A stretch of DNA of 26,077 nucleotides from Nemertoderma westbladi (taxonomy: Eukaryota; Xenacoelomorpha; Nemertodermatida; Nemertodermatidae). Within the stretch, counting starts at the first letter, position 1. Each line of letters begins with the position of its first letter. The DNA lies in NCBI GenBank assembly GCA_032718475.1, contig JAUCBJ010004245.1:1-26077 (forward strand), in the 5' to 3' direction. The position numbers were made by a program, and so were the translations under genes. Shown here one piece after another: positions 9,260 to 20,400 of this stretch. A model generated the notes under the pieces. The model was not told where the DNA came from. It saw only the letters and a list, made by a program, of their open reading frames with translations, and did not search any database.

Positions 9260-10065
9260 CTCTTGGATTTAATCTCGTCGTTTGATTTATTGTCGGGTTG
9301 GTTAGAGAGACCGAACCGAGCCAACCTTCTGGCCTTCGCGTCAGTAGTGACGTCATTAACCGCGACGTCATCAGTGTCCATACGGTCGTCTGGAGTGAGA
9401 GTAGTGGGGGCCGATGTGGGGGCCGAAACGGGGGCCGAAACGGGGGCCGAAACGGGGGATACCTCGCCGAATCGCTGGAGACGTTTATTCCGAATAGCGA
9501 GAGCGTTCTGTTCCTCTTCGAGCTGCTGAGTTACTCGCTCCTCTGTGGGAGGGAGGAGGCCCTCTGTGGGAGGATCGCGATCCTCCGAGGGAGGAGGAAC
9601 TGACTCCTCCGCCACGCCAAGATGGAGGAATGCCCTGGAGGCGCCGGCGTCGTCGGGGAAAACCACGTTACAGGAGGAGTCGTTAATCCACTCGATATGG
9701 GAGGGGAGGAACTCCTGGAAGTATTGGAAGACGTCGGCGGTGGCCATCTCGTCGGTTCCGGTAACGTTTAGGGCCGAGTTCCGCAGCGTTCCGCCCAGCT
9801 GCTCCAGGGTTCCGTGCTGGTACGTTGCGACCGACTCCGGCTCCGTGCGGCTCGTGATACCGAACCGAGCGGCCCGCGCCTTCCGACGGGTTACACTCTC
9901 CTCCGATGTGACGTCGATCCCAGTATCGAAGGAGTCGCTGTTCTCGTAGCGTCGGGGGCCGTTCCTACCCGACTCCGCATCGGAGTTCGCAGCTCCGAGT
10001 CGCAACGATATGATCCGTTTAGACGACGGCCTCCCAGGGACGATAACCGAGGCATCAAAACAAAC
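9260..10065 (-). CDS. NCBP3: NCBP3-like protein, RRM-containing exon
   Basis: This exon encodes the cap-binding RRM half of the protein. After an acceptor (TTTACTTTTAG, AG at 10067-10066) it reads VCFDASVIVPGRPSSK, then the family signature RRYENSDSFDTGIDVTSEE (human RRYENKAGSFITGIDVTSKE). The first RxxRFG site KARAARFGI follows (9856-9882), then the RRM (about 9616-9771) with TDEMATADVFQYF and HIEWINDSSCNVVF. Human NCBP3 has WLDD where this has WIND (9679-9690). The region after the RRM carries PPPSEDRDPPTE, KRLQRFGE (9463-9489), a VSAP repeat coded by 12-bp units, and KARRLARFGL (9307-9336). It ends KSKR at a phase-2 donor. A TTG at 10003 is sometimes read as a start, but the frame stays open upstream to the acceptor and the start must lie in an earlier exon. 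Confidence 0.9.
9405..9460 (-). repeat. 12-bp coding repeat (VSAP)n in the NCBP3 exon
   Basis: GGGGGCCGAAAC-type 12-bp units on the plus strand encode VSAPVSAPVSAPTSAP on the gene strand. The repeats are nearly identical in DNA, so this is a recent in-frame expansion in a disordered linker between two RxxRFG motifs. Confidence 0.85.
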
Positions 10066-10861
10066 CTAAAAGTAAATGTCATTGAGTGATTATTCAGTGG
10101 TTTAAACCAGTTGCAGACACATTCAATCAGTTAAAAAACGTTGCAAGGCACCCAACGAGCCAAGCTGTATGTTTTTCAAACAGTTCAAAAGCTTGATAAT
10201 CTAATAAGAAAGATAATCTATCTGCAAGATAATCTAATAGGCCCCAACACACATTACGGCTACGCATTATAATAATTACCGGTAATAAGAAAAAAATACT
10301 TATTCCAAATATGTAACACAATATAAATTTCGTCTTAAAAGAGCGAGATATCAGCGTATAAAACGTGCATGGTTTTGCAAATGAGCGAGGCTATTTTATT
10401 ATATTAACTAAATACAATATATTCTGGAATAATATATTATTTATCCCATACTGTACGTTGCTTGGCAACAATGTAATACCTCTTTAATCATACTACTACC
10501 AGGGATGGCAATTAGGTTTTTAATATTATGTTTTATTATTAGGTATTAATAAAAAACGTAATGTAAAAATTATTAGGTTTTGGGTTTTATTCCAGTCTGC
10601 TGCAAGCGTGCAATCAGTTAGGCCTAGATAGTGAAAACCTCCAATTTCGTTGTTTATAGATGTAGGTAGTCCTTTATCATCTAATATCTGCCAGATATAT
10701 TTACTACTGTTACTGTACTTGACTTCAAAGACTTTTAGATTAGATCTTTAGTCAGTTAGTGCAGTAGTGTAGGTAGACTACTGTACCCTTTAGTGCTTTA
10801 GTACTATTATATTAGTACGATAGTACTATTAGACATCCCCAAAAGGTACTCTTTATTGTAA

Positions 10862-11267
10862 AGACTCCTTTGCCTGTGAGCCCTATTTGGACTGTCTGAA
10901 GGGTCATGTCTTATTGCGAAGATCAATTTCGCAACTACGTTGTTCATCGCATCATCTTGCCATTGAGTCTGGGAGATGGTACGAGATTCCAAGGAATGAC
11001 AGAGTATGCCGTTTATGTGGAAATCGTGACATGGTTGAGTCGGAATATCATTTTCTTCTAGTCTGTACGGCGTATTCAGAAATCCGTGAGAAATACCTTG
11101 GTCATTATTTCGCTCTTCATCCATCTCTTTTAAAATTCCAGGACTTATTCCGCAGGACTCGCAGCAGCAATGCAACCTGGTCCATCAAACTCGGAATGTA
11201 CATCATTATGGCATCCAGAACTCGGGAGGCTCGATTGGGAAGTTTTGGGCAGCTGGGGTTGGTATAA
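10862..11267 (+). mobile_element. LINE C-terminal fragment with CCHC zinc motif
   Basis: The frame encodes SQLRCSSHHLAIESGRWYEI, then CRLCGNRDMVESEYHFLLVC (about 11007-11066) and YSEIREKYLG. A Cys-x2-Cys plus His-x4-Cys motif after an HxLxIExGR block is the usual C-terminal end of a common group of invertebrate non-LTR retrotransposons. It lacks the reverse transcriptase and is carried inside the hAT-like element. It differs from the other two LINE families in the window. Confidence 0.7.
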
Positions 11268-11811
11268 GGTATAAGTGAGAAAAATTAACATTTAATAAAT
11301 ACAAATTTAACCGTATAAAACGTGAATTGGATTTGGACTACCTATACTATTAATGGGCTTCCCTAACTGCAATTAGTAAGTTGAAATATACAGTAGATAT
11401 AATTTGTTCTAATATGAAGTGTAATATATTAGGTACCGCTAGAAATATGTATCATTTACCCCGCTGCTGCTATTATGCTATTACGCTGAAATTATTCGCT
11501 ATTATTCGTTTGTGATATAACTAGAACATTAATTTGTTAAAGTTGTGGTAAATTCTAATAATTATTATTATTAACTATAGTAATAATAGTACTATAGTAC
11601 TGTACAGCTAATAGGTTAATCTTTGTGGGGGCTTGGCTTAGACTGCTTGATATAAATAAAAATGTAATATGTTCTACTGTGTTTAGTTTATTGTTTTGAA
11701 CATGCCACGTGTCACTGTAACCTGCTCCTTACCCTAAATTGAGAATTTAACATTGACGTGGGATATTTGATATTAATTCGCCAAGATGGGATTTGCGTCC
11801 AGTTTCTACCA

Positions 11812-11837
11812 CCCCCCCCCCCCCCCCCCCCCCCCCC
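11812..11837 (+). repeat. Poly(C) run, 26 C
   Basis: An uninterrupted run of 26 cytosines after CTACCA. Run length in the assembly is only approximate for homopolymers like this. Confidence 0.95.
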
Positions 11838-12866
11838 TGTCTCCAGTTTATCCTTTCATCGTTTCGAGTGGTACTTAACATTACTGTAACAACTTTTCTC
11901 ACCTGATGCTGTGATGTGCAGCAGCAGCGCAAAAGGCCTAAACTTCATGTGTGTAATATGTTATCTATGTATAGGAGAGGACAGGAGGAGAAGCTAAATT
12001 CGGTACTGTATTTCACAAACTGCAGAACTACAGTACCGGTACTGTACCATACACAGTAGTTGTTCCACACGCAGTAGTTGTGCCATAGTTTGGTGAGATT
12101 ATTATAGAAGTTACTGTAATTAATAAGTCATACTTGCAATTGCTTCTCAGACTGTCAGACTTGAGAATAGGCGCAATGAAACCGCAATGGTCGATTTAGT
12201 GGGTGTTACAACCTTCAAAACAGCAATTATGTCAATGGTTCTCGAAAAATTTCTTAATTCGTATTTTTTTGTATGAAAATTTACGTTTTATTAGGTTTAT
12301 TAGGTTTTTTTTAGGTTTTATTCAATTAAAGAAAAAACATAATTTTGCTTTTTTAAAATTAGGTTTTAACCATCCCTGACTATTATATAGCTACTCATGC
12401 TCATGCATTAACAAAATGTTCCAGAATATGTTGTATTTATTTAATAGAATAAAATAGCCTTGCTCATATGCAAAACCATACACGTTTTATACGCTGATAT
12501 CTCAGCTATTTTAAGACTAAATACTAAATTTAGATAGTGTTACATATTTGGAATCCTTGCACAACCAGTTTTCTAATACTGTAATAGTGCCTGTAATAGT
12601 AATGGGGGATGTCTGCATGTACCAGAATAACTGAAAAACGACACTATACACAGCTATATTCAGATATTCCAGGGCATGGTGCCAGTGTGTATGTGTACTG
12701 GTGTAGTTTAGTGAATTTAGTTCTTTTTTATATTTCTATTGTCTATACCGGTACTTATTGATAAAAATCTCCAAGATAGAATCGATGTAAACCAAGCTGC
12801 CAATAACATATTCAGATATTATATTTCTGTTGGCAGTTGGAGCTTACTGGCTTAGCTTAGGCCTAC

Positions 12867-13061
12867 CTTTTGATCCTGCGCCCGATCAACACTGAGCATT
12901 GATTCAGTGTCATCATAATCACTGTAATCACCTTTTAGCAATTCATCAACACTTTCTGTATCCAATTGGGTGATGTCATCAATGCAAATCTTGAGATTTT
13001 GTGGAGTTCCAGACCTGTCGAAACCACAAGCAGAACCGGTTTCATCCATAATTAGTGACAT
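12867..13061 (-). CDS. Candidate first coding exon (65 residues, acidic), possibly NCBP3
   Basis: On the minus strand an ATG at 13061-13059 opens 65 codons: MSLIMDETGSACGFDRSG near the start, an acidic middle (LLKGDYSDYDDTESM), and QDQK at the end, followed directly by a good donor AAAAG|GTAGGC. The exon ends in phase 0 and the NCBP3 RRM exon 2.8 kb downstream on the same strand begins in phase 0, so joining them keeps the frame and gives a 796-residue protein. The sequence itself does not resemble any NCBP3 N-terminus I know, and that region is poorly conserved. It could instead be the first exon of an unrelated gene. Confidence 0.45.
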
Positions 13062-13479
13062 TATTCATTTATTGCAGTATTGAACATTTCATTTCAGTTA
13101 CGGTACTGGAGGGCAGTTGCTGTACAGCAGTACCGGTAGGCCTATTACTGTATTCTGGTATTAATCAGTTAATGAGTTCCTACAGTCCTACCACTACCCC
13201 ACCACACTCGATATATCAGATTGTCAGAATGTAGGTCATCGTCCCATCACGAGGTCACAGTAGGTACAGACAGCAGGACAGAGGTACCGGTACTGCTACT
13301 GCTAGACTAGGGTACAGTCAGACAGACAGAGACAGAGGTTGGAGGTAGTCGTATGTTTCTTCTTAGAATGTAGGCGTACGATACGCAGGGTAGGGACGGC
13401 CGGCCATCCATCATGGCGTGGTAGGGCTATTGGATGGGTGTTTGAAAAAGATGGACTGGACACAGAAAACATGGACAAC
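13062..13479. other. Possible 5' flank/5' UTR of the minus-strand gene; no gene seen
   Basis: Unique sequence with TACCGGTA at 13131 and 13285 and several GGTACTG words. On the minus strand it would be the 5' UTR and promoter of the exon at 12867-13061. I see no TATA box placed convincingly. The 71-codon open frame at 13339 runs into LINE sequence and has no recognisable start. Confidence 0.4.
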
Positions 13480-15292
13480 CTGCATTACCTGTATATAAGA
13501 AAGATGATGCATCTAATCCTTATAATTACCGACCTGTGTCACTTACATGCATAGCGTGCAAAATTATGGAATTATGTATAAAGGATGAGTTACTCAATTA
13601 TTTATATTTTCATAAATTGATTACCAAGGCACAACGGTTTTATAAAGAAGCGATCTACTTGTACGCAACTACTTGATTGTGTTAATGAATGGTGTACTCT
13701 ATTGGATGGGCGTATAAGTACTGTACAGATATTATTTACATTGACTTTGCTAGGGCATTTGATTCTGTGGTGCATAATAAACTAATCTGTAAACTTAGCA
13801 GTTATGGTATTTCTGGTGACCTGACCTGTTGTTACTTTGGTTCATTGCCTTTCTATCCAATCGTTCCCAAAAGATTGTAGTTGGTACTGGCAATGCTTTT
13901 TCCTCAGATTCTAATCAATGTAATTTCATGTCAACCCCAGGGAAGCGTTTGTGGTCCCTTATTGTTCTAGTTATTTATAAACGATTTACACGATGTTGTT
14001 GATCCTGTGATCTGTAAACTTTTTGCTGACGATTTAAAGCTGTACGCGAATTCTACCGATAGAGTTTCCCCCGTCCGTGCCTTATCTTTATTGGGCTGAA
14101 ACCTGGCAACTAAAAAGTGCTTCCCACAAATGCAACGTGCTTTACATCGGTCCAGCGGAGAGAAATTACATTGACACTACATATAAGTTGTGCGGTAAAT
14201 CAATTGAAGTAGTTACATATTGTAGGGATTTGGGAATATCTGTGTCTAACGACCTCAATTTTGACAAATACTGCCGGGAACAATCGGCTAAGGCTTTTAA
14301 ATTGACTAACCTTATTTTTAAATGCTTTCATATGGCAAATTTTTCAGCTTTACTTACTGCTTTACAAGTCATAAGTGCGCCCGGTGGTGCTAGAATACTG
14401 TACTCCCGTCTGGTCTCCATTTCATTTAGGCTCAATCGATTTAGTTGAGAGAGTTCAGCGATATTATACTCGCCGCATACTTAGATGTTGAGCCTCTGAG
14501 CTATTTGGATCGACTTGCCTTTCTGAAGCTGGAACCGCTTGAAGTACGCCACATAATTTTTGATTTAAAGATGACTTATTGTATTGTAAATAAAATTACT
14601 GACTTACCTTTTTTAGATTTTTTTGGCTATGGTCCTCGTGCAGGTCATAACCGTAAATAATTCCATCGGCAAACTCGACTGGAACTATGTAAAAATACCT
14701 TTTCACAAAGGGTAGTTCCGATATGGAACTGGCTTCATGCCGATAATAAATTTATATTTACAAGAACTAAATCAAGGTCAAGGAACTTATTTCATTATGC
14801 CGCTTCAATAGGTTCATGTAATTATTGATTATTATTTGCATATTTGGTGTCCTGATTTTATGGTTTATTTATTTTTTTGAATTTTTATTATTTATTTTAT
14901 TTTTTTTATGATTTATTTTATTTTTATTTTTTTTAATAATGTTTTTTGCAATTACAGAGATTTCATGACTTAATTTTTATTTATTTTTTGTTTTTATGCG
15001 ATTGGGTTTTATTTCACTTAATGTCTTATTGTAGTCCCTGTCACAATACGTACTGAAGTATGTTTGTCTGATTTTTTTTTTTATTATTTTATCGAGTGTT
15101 ATTGTTTACATAATTATCACGTATATTTGCCCTTATTGTCATTATATCTGTTTACTCTGTGCCTCTTTTTATTATGTGTATTTAGTTTTGTTTTACAACC
15201 GTCAGTGTTGTTTGTAACCTGGTTGTTTTCTCCTCGACCACATTTTTACTGGTATCTAGTGTTAATAATAATAATAATAATAAATAATAATA
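13480..15292 (+). mobile_element. Degenerate LINE, CR1/Jockey-like reverse transcriptase to 3' tail
   Basis: Across several frames the plus strand encodes SNPYNYRPVSLT (13511-13546), IYIDFARAFDSVVHNKL (from about 13733), a VPQGS-like region near 13935, LFADDLKLYANST with the FADD catalytic box at 14022-14033, a thumb region (KCNVLYIGP, CRDLGISVSNDLNFD) and a C-terminal part (LSYLDRLAFLKLEPLEVR, then SRSRNFFHYAAS) up to about 14826. At least five frame changes separate these. A T-rich 3' UTR follows and ends in a (TAA)n run (15264-15292), a common LINE 3' end. The clade is my estimate from motif style only. Confidence 0.88.
15264..15292 (+). repeat. (TAA)n microsatellite
   Basis: TAATAATAATAATAATAAA-type run, probably the 3' terminal microsatellite of the LINE upstream. 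Confidence 0.85.
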
Positions 15293-16059
15293 TCTGACGT
15301 ACATCCATCAATAGTTTACACACGTCGGATATACATTACAGATGTAATTTTTTCACTTTACGCCGAATATATTACTGACTTTGAGTTTTTTTAATCTTGA
15401 GAATCTCTCTGGTACTTTGTCACGCAATGATTTAATATGTGTTTATTTAATTATCCCTCAGACTGTTTCGAATCATCGCATAGGTATAATTATAGAATAT
15501 GTAGGCGGCTACTGCGTAGTATAAATGGTTGTATTGTAACAAGTCTCAAGATGTAGATAATTAACATTTTTAGATTATCGGCGAATTTCTTGAGAGAGAA
15601 AAAAAACGGTGTGGGTGTTGTGTCGGTGTCGTATTGTAGACGCGGCGCCTAATGTAGGCGTAGGTTTAAGTATATGAGTGAGTAGGACTTGTGAAATAGA
15701 GAGGGAATGAGGGAGGGATATGATTGTTAAATATTTCTTTTAAAAATGTCCATCTATGACGTTTAGTTTAATTTAATGCACTAGTATTCACTCATGTAAT
15801 ATTGTTGTACAGTATGTAACATACAGAAAAGAATTACCTAAAAAACTGATCATTAATTAGAGATTTTAAAAGGCAAATTACTGAATTATAATAAGAAAGT
15901 AAAAAGCATCTATACTAAAAACCATAATCAAGCACAAGCGAAAAGAGATACTGAGCATTCAATACCGTTTATTTTGCAAGAAGCATTTCATTGAGTCCAC
16001 CTAGCGTTACAATTGGGTATCAGTACAATTAGTCCTCTATCGGTACCTTTAGGTATCGC
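15293..16059. other. Intergenic sequence and actin 3' UTR
   Basis: AT-rich unique sequence. The part next to 16059 is the presumed actin 3' UTR on the minus strand. Nothing else is recognised here. Confidence 0.5.
15968..15973 (-). promoter_or_regulatory. Poly(A) signal AATAAA of the actin gene
   Basis: TTTATT on the plus strand gives AATAAA on the gene strand, about 87 nt beyond the actin stop codon. It suits a short 3' UTR. Confidence 0.55.
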
Positions 16060-17135
<1,076 letters not shown>

Positions 17136-17173
17136 TTACTAATACTATACTGCCACTGTACTGTAGGTAGCTA

Positions 17174-17174
<1 letters not shown>

Positions 17175-17202
<28 letters not shown>
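17175..17202 (+). repeat. Poly(C) run, 28 C, in the actin intron
   Basis: 28 consecutive cytosines on the plus strand, so a run of G in the actin pre-mRNA about 110 nt upstream of the 3' splice site. Confidence 0.95.
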
Positions 17203-17204
<2 letters not shown>

Positions 17205-17444
17205 TTATTTAAACGATTTTCTGTGTCCTACAATACTCCAGCTTTCTTCACTAAATAGTTTCGAACTTGATTTGGTATGTCGAGTCAAATGGTTACAAAG
17301 TAAAGTAGGCATAAAAGTAAATATACAGCAATAACATGTGGCGGCAGAAAAAGTCTTTACATGGATCTTTTGGAAGGATTTTTGGTTGATTATTCATTAT
17401 GCAGTAAATTCAAACTGAAACTATGCTACGATGCGCGATCGGTT

Positions 17445-20400
17445 GACTTTAGATAACGTGGGACTTTTAGATAAAGGGGGACTTTAGATAACGGGGGACT
17501 TTTAGATAAAGGTGGACTTTTAGATAATGGGGGACTTTTAGATAAAGGAGGACTTTAGATAACGGGGGACTTTTAGATAAAGGGGGACTTTAGATAACGG
17601 GGGACTTTTAGATAAATGTGGACTTTTAGATAAAGGGGGACTTTAGATAACGGGGGACTTTTACATAAAGGTGGACTTTTAGATAAAGGGGGACTTTAGA
17701 TAACGGGGGACTTTTAGATAAAGGGGGACTTTTAGATAAAGGGGGACTTTTAGATAAAGGGGGACTTTAGATAACGGGGGACTTTTAGATAAAGGTGGAC
17801 TTTTAGATAAAGGGGGACTTTAGATAACGGGGGACTTTTAGATAAAGGTGGACTTTTAGATAACGGGGGACTTTTAGATAAATGAGGACTTTAGATAAAG
17901 GGGGACTTTTAGATAACGGGGGACTTGAGATAACGGGTGACTTTAGATAACGGGGGACTTTTAGATAAAGGTGGACTTTAGATAACGGGGGACTTTTAGA
18001 TAAAGGTGGACTTTAGATAACGGGGAACTTTTAGATAACGGGGGACTTTTAGATAAAGGTGGATTTTAGATAACGGGGGACTTTTAGATAAAGGTGGATT
18101 TTAGATAACGGGGGACTTTTAGATAAAGGGGGACTTTTAGATAAAAGGGGACTTTAGATAACGGGGGACTTTTAGATAAAGGGGGACTTTAGATAACGGC
18201 GGACTTTTAGATAAAGGTGGAATTTAGATAACGGGGGATTTTTAGATAACGGGGGACTTTTAGATAAAGGAGGACTTTAGATAAAGGGGGACTTTTAGAT
18301 AACGGGGGACTTTTATATAAAGGTGGACTTTTAGATAAAGGGGGACTTTAGATGAAGGGGGACTTTTAGATAAAGGGAGACTTTTAGATAACGGGGGACT
18401 TTAGATAAAGGGAGACTTTTAGATAACACGGGACTTTAGATAAAGGGGGACTTTTAGATAAAGGGAGACTTTTATATAACGAGGGACTTTAGATAAAGGG
18501 GGACTTTTAGATAACGGGGGACTTTTAGATAACGGGGGACTTTAGATAAAGGGAGACTTTTAGATAACGGGGGACTTTTAGATAAATGAGGACTTTAGAT
18601 AAAGGGGGACTTTTAGATAACGGGGGACTTTAGATAACGGGTGACTTTAGATAACGGGGGACTTTTAGATAAAGGTGGACTTTAGATAACGGGGGACTTT
18701 TAGATAACGGGGGACTTTTAGATAACGGGGGACTTTTAGATAAAGGGGGACTTTAGATAACGGGGGACTTTTAGATAAAGGTGGATTTTAGATAACGGGG
18801 GACTTTTAGATAAAGGGGGACTTTTAGATAAAAGGGGACTTTAGATAACGGGGGACTTTTAGATAAAGGTGGACTTTTAGATAAAGGGGGACTTTAGATA
18901 ACGGGGGACGTTTAGATAAAGGGGGACTTTTAGATAACGGGGGACTTTAGATAAAGGGAGATTTTTAGATAACACGGGAATTTAGATAAAGGGGGACTTT
19001 TAGATAAAGGGGGACTTTAGATAACGGGGGACTTTTAGATAAAGGTGGACTTTTAGATAACGGGGGACTTTTAGATAAAGGAGGACTTTAGATAACGGGG
19101 GACTTTTAGATAACGGGGGACTTTTAGATAAAGGGGGACTTTAGATAACGGGGGACTTTTAGATAAATGTGGACTTTTAGATAAAGGGGGACTTTAGATA
19201 ACGGGGGACTTTTACATAAAGGTGGACTTTTAGATAAAGGGGGACTTTAGATAACGGGGGACTTTTAGATAAAGGGGGACTTTTAGATAACGGGGGACTT
19301 TAGATAAAGGGGGACTTTTAGATAAGATAACGGGGGACTTTAGATAAAGGGGGACTTTTAGATAAAGGGGGACTTTAGATAACGGGGGACTTTTAGATAA
19401 AGGTGGACTTTTAGATAAAGGGGGACTTTAGATAACGGGGGACTTTTAGATAAAGGTGGACTTTTAGATAAAGGGGGACTTTAGATAACGGGGGACTTTT
19501 AGATAAAGGTGGACTTTTAGATAAAGGGGGACTTTAGATAACGGGGGACTTTTAGATAAAGGTGGACTTTTAGATAAAGGGGGACTTTAGATAAAGGTGG
19601 ACTTTTAGATAAAGGGGGACTTTAGATAACGGGGGACTTTTAGATAAAGGTGGACTTTTAGATAAAGGGGGACTTTAGATAACGGGGGACTTTAGATAAC
19701 GGGGGACTTTTAGATAAAGGGGGACTTTTAGATAAAAGGGGACTTTAGATAACGGGGGACTTTTAGATAAAAGGGGACTTTAGATAACGGGGGACTTTTA
19801 GATAAAGGGGGACTTATAGATAACGGGGGATTTTTAGATAAAGGGGGACTTTAGATAACGGGGGACTTTTAGATAACGGGGGACTTTAGATAAAGGGAGA
19901 CTTTAGATAAAGGGGGACTTTTAGATAAAGGGGGACTTTAGATAACGGGGGACTTTTAGATAAAGGTGGACTTTTAGATAACGGGGGACTTTTAGATAAA
20001 GGAGGACTTTAGATAACGGGGGACTTTTAGATAAAGGGGGACTTTAGATAACGTGGGACTTTTAGATAAAGGGGGACTTTAGATAACGGGGGACTTTTAG
20101 ATAAAGGTGGACTTTTAGATAATGGGGGACTTTTAGATAAAGGAGGACTTTAGATAACGGGGGACTTTTAGATAAAGGGGGACTTTAGATAACGGGGGAC
20201 TTTTAGATAAATGTGGACTTTTAGATAAAGGGGGACTTTAGATAACGGGGGACTTTTACATAAAGGTGGACTTTTAGATAAAGGGGGACTTTAGATAACG
20301 GGGGACTTTTAGATAAAGGGGGACTTTTAGATAAAGGGGGACTTTTAGATAAAGGGGGACTTTAGATAACGGGGGACTTTTAGATAAAGGTGGACTTTTA

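Larger units (their letters stand above)
10500..12378. mobile_element. hAT-like non-autonomous DNA element, inserted in the palindromic element
   Basis: The ends read CAGGGATGG at the left and CCATCCCTG at the right, inverted repeats of the type hAT elements carry. The flanking octamers ACTACTAC (10492-10499) and ACTATTAT (12379-12386) match at 6 of 8 positions, consistent with a decayed 8-bp target-site duplication. Inside I find no hAT transposase. There is a LINE C-terminal fragment, a 26-C run and AT-rich filler. Subterminal regions share TTATTAGGTTTT-type words. Confidence 0.55.
10302..12554. mobile_element. Palindromic MITE-like/foldback element split by a later insertion
   Basis: The left arm 10302-10445 is the reverse complement of 12411-12554 at high identity. 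Both contain ATTCCAAATATGTAACAC at the outer end, then GATATCAGCGTATAAAACGT and GGCTATTTTATT. The arms are about 140 bp. Removing the inner element (10500-12378) leaves about 370 bp, the size of a palindromic MITE. I see no convincing target-site duplication outside the arms and no transposase, so its superfamily is unknown. Confidence 0.75.
10066..12866 (-). other. Candidate NCBP3 intron 1 (phase 0) holding nested mobile elements
   Basis: If the exon at 12867-13061 belongs to NCBP3, this 2801-bp stretch is its first intron: donor AAAAG|GTAGGC, acceptor CTTTTAG|GTTTG, both phase 0. It contains a nested pair of inverted-repeat elements. The stretches 10066-10301 and 12555-12866 outside those elements are AT-rich and show nothing I recognise, apart from TACCGGTA palindromes. 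Confidence 0.45.

Noticed and set aside
9169-10005. TTG at 10003-10005 as the NCBP3 start
   Set aside because: The frame is open upstream to a good splice acceptor at 10066-10067, and the N-terminal conserved region requires earlier residues.
9263-10089. Several plus-strand open frames opposite the RRM exon
   Set aside because: Shadows of the minus-strand NCBP3 coding sequence, where the real protein is clear by motif.
10127-10321. 64-codon minus-strand open frame as the first NCBP3 exon
   Set aside because: Hydrophobic, low-complexity, in AT-rich sequence reaching into the palindromic arm; no suitable donor in phase.
13339-13554. 71-codon plus-strand open frame
   Set aside because: Its end overlaps the LINE reverse transcriptase region in the wrong frame; the start part has no recognisable features.
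15064-15297. 77-codon hydrophobic open frame resembling a membrane protein
   Set aside because: Composition follows from T-rich LINE 3' UTR and the (TAA)n run at its end; no start context or homology.
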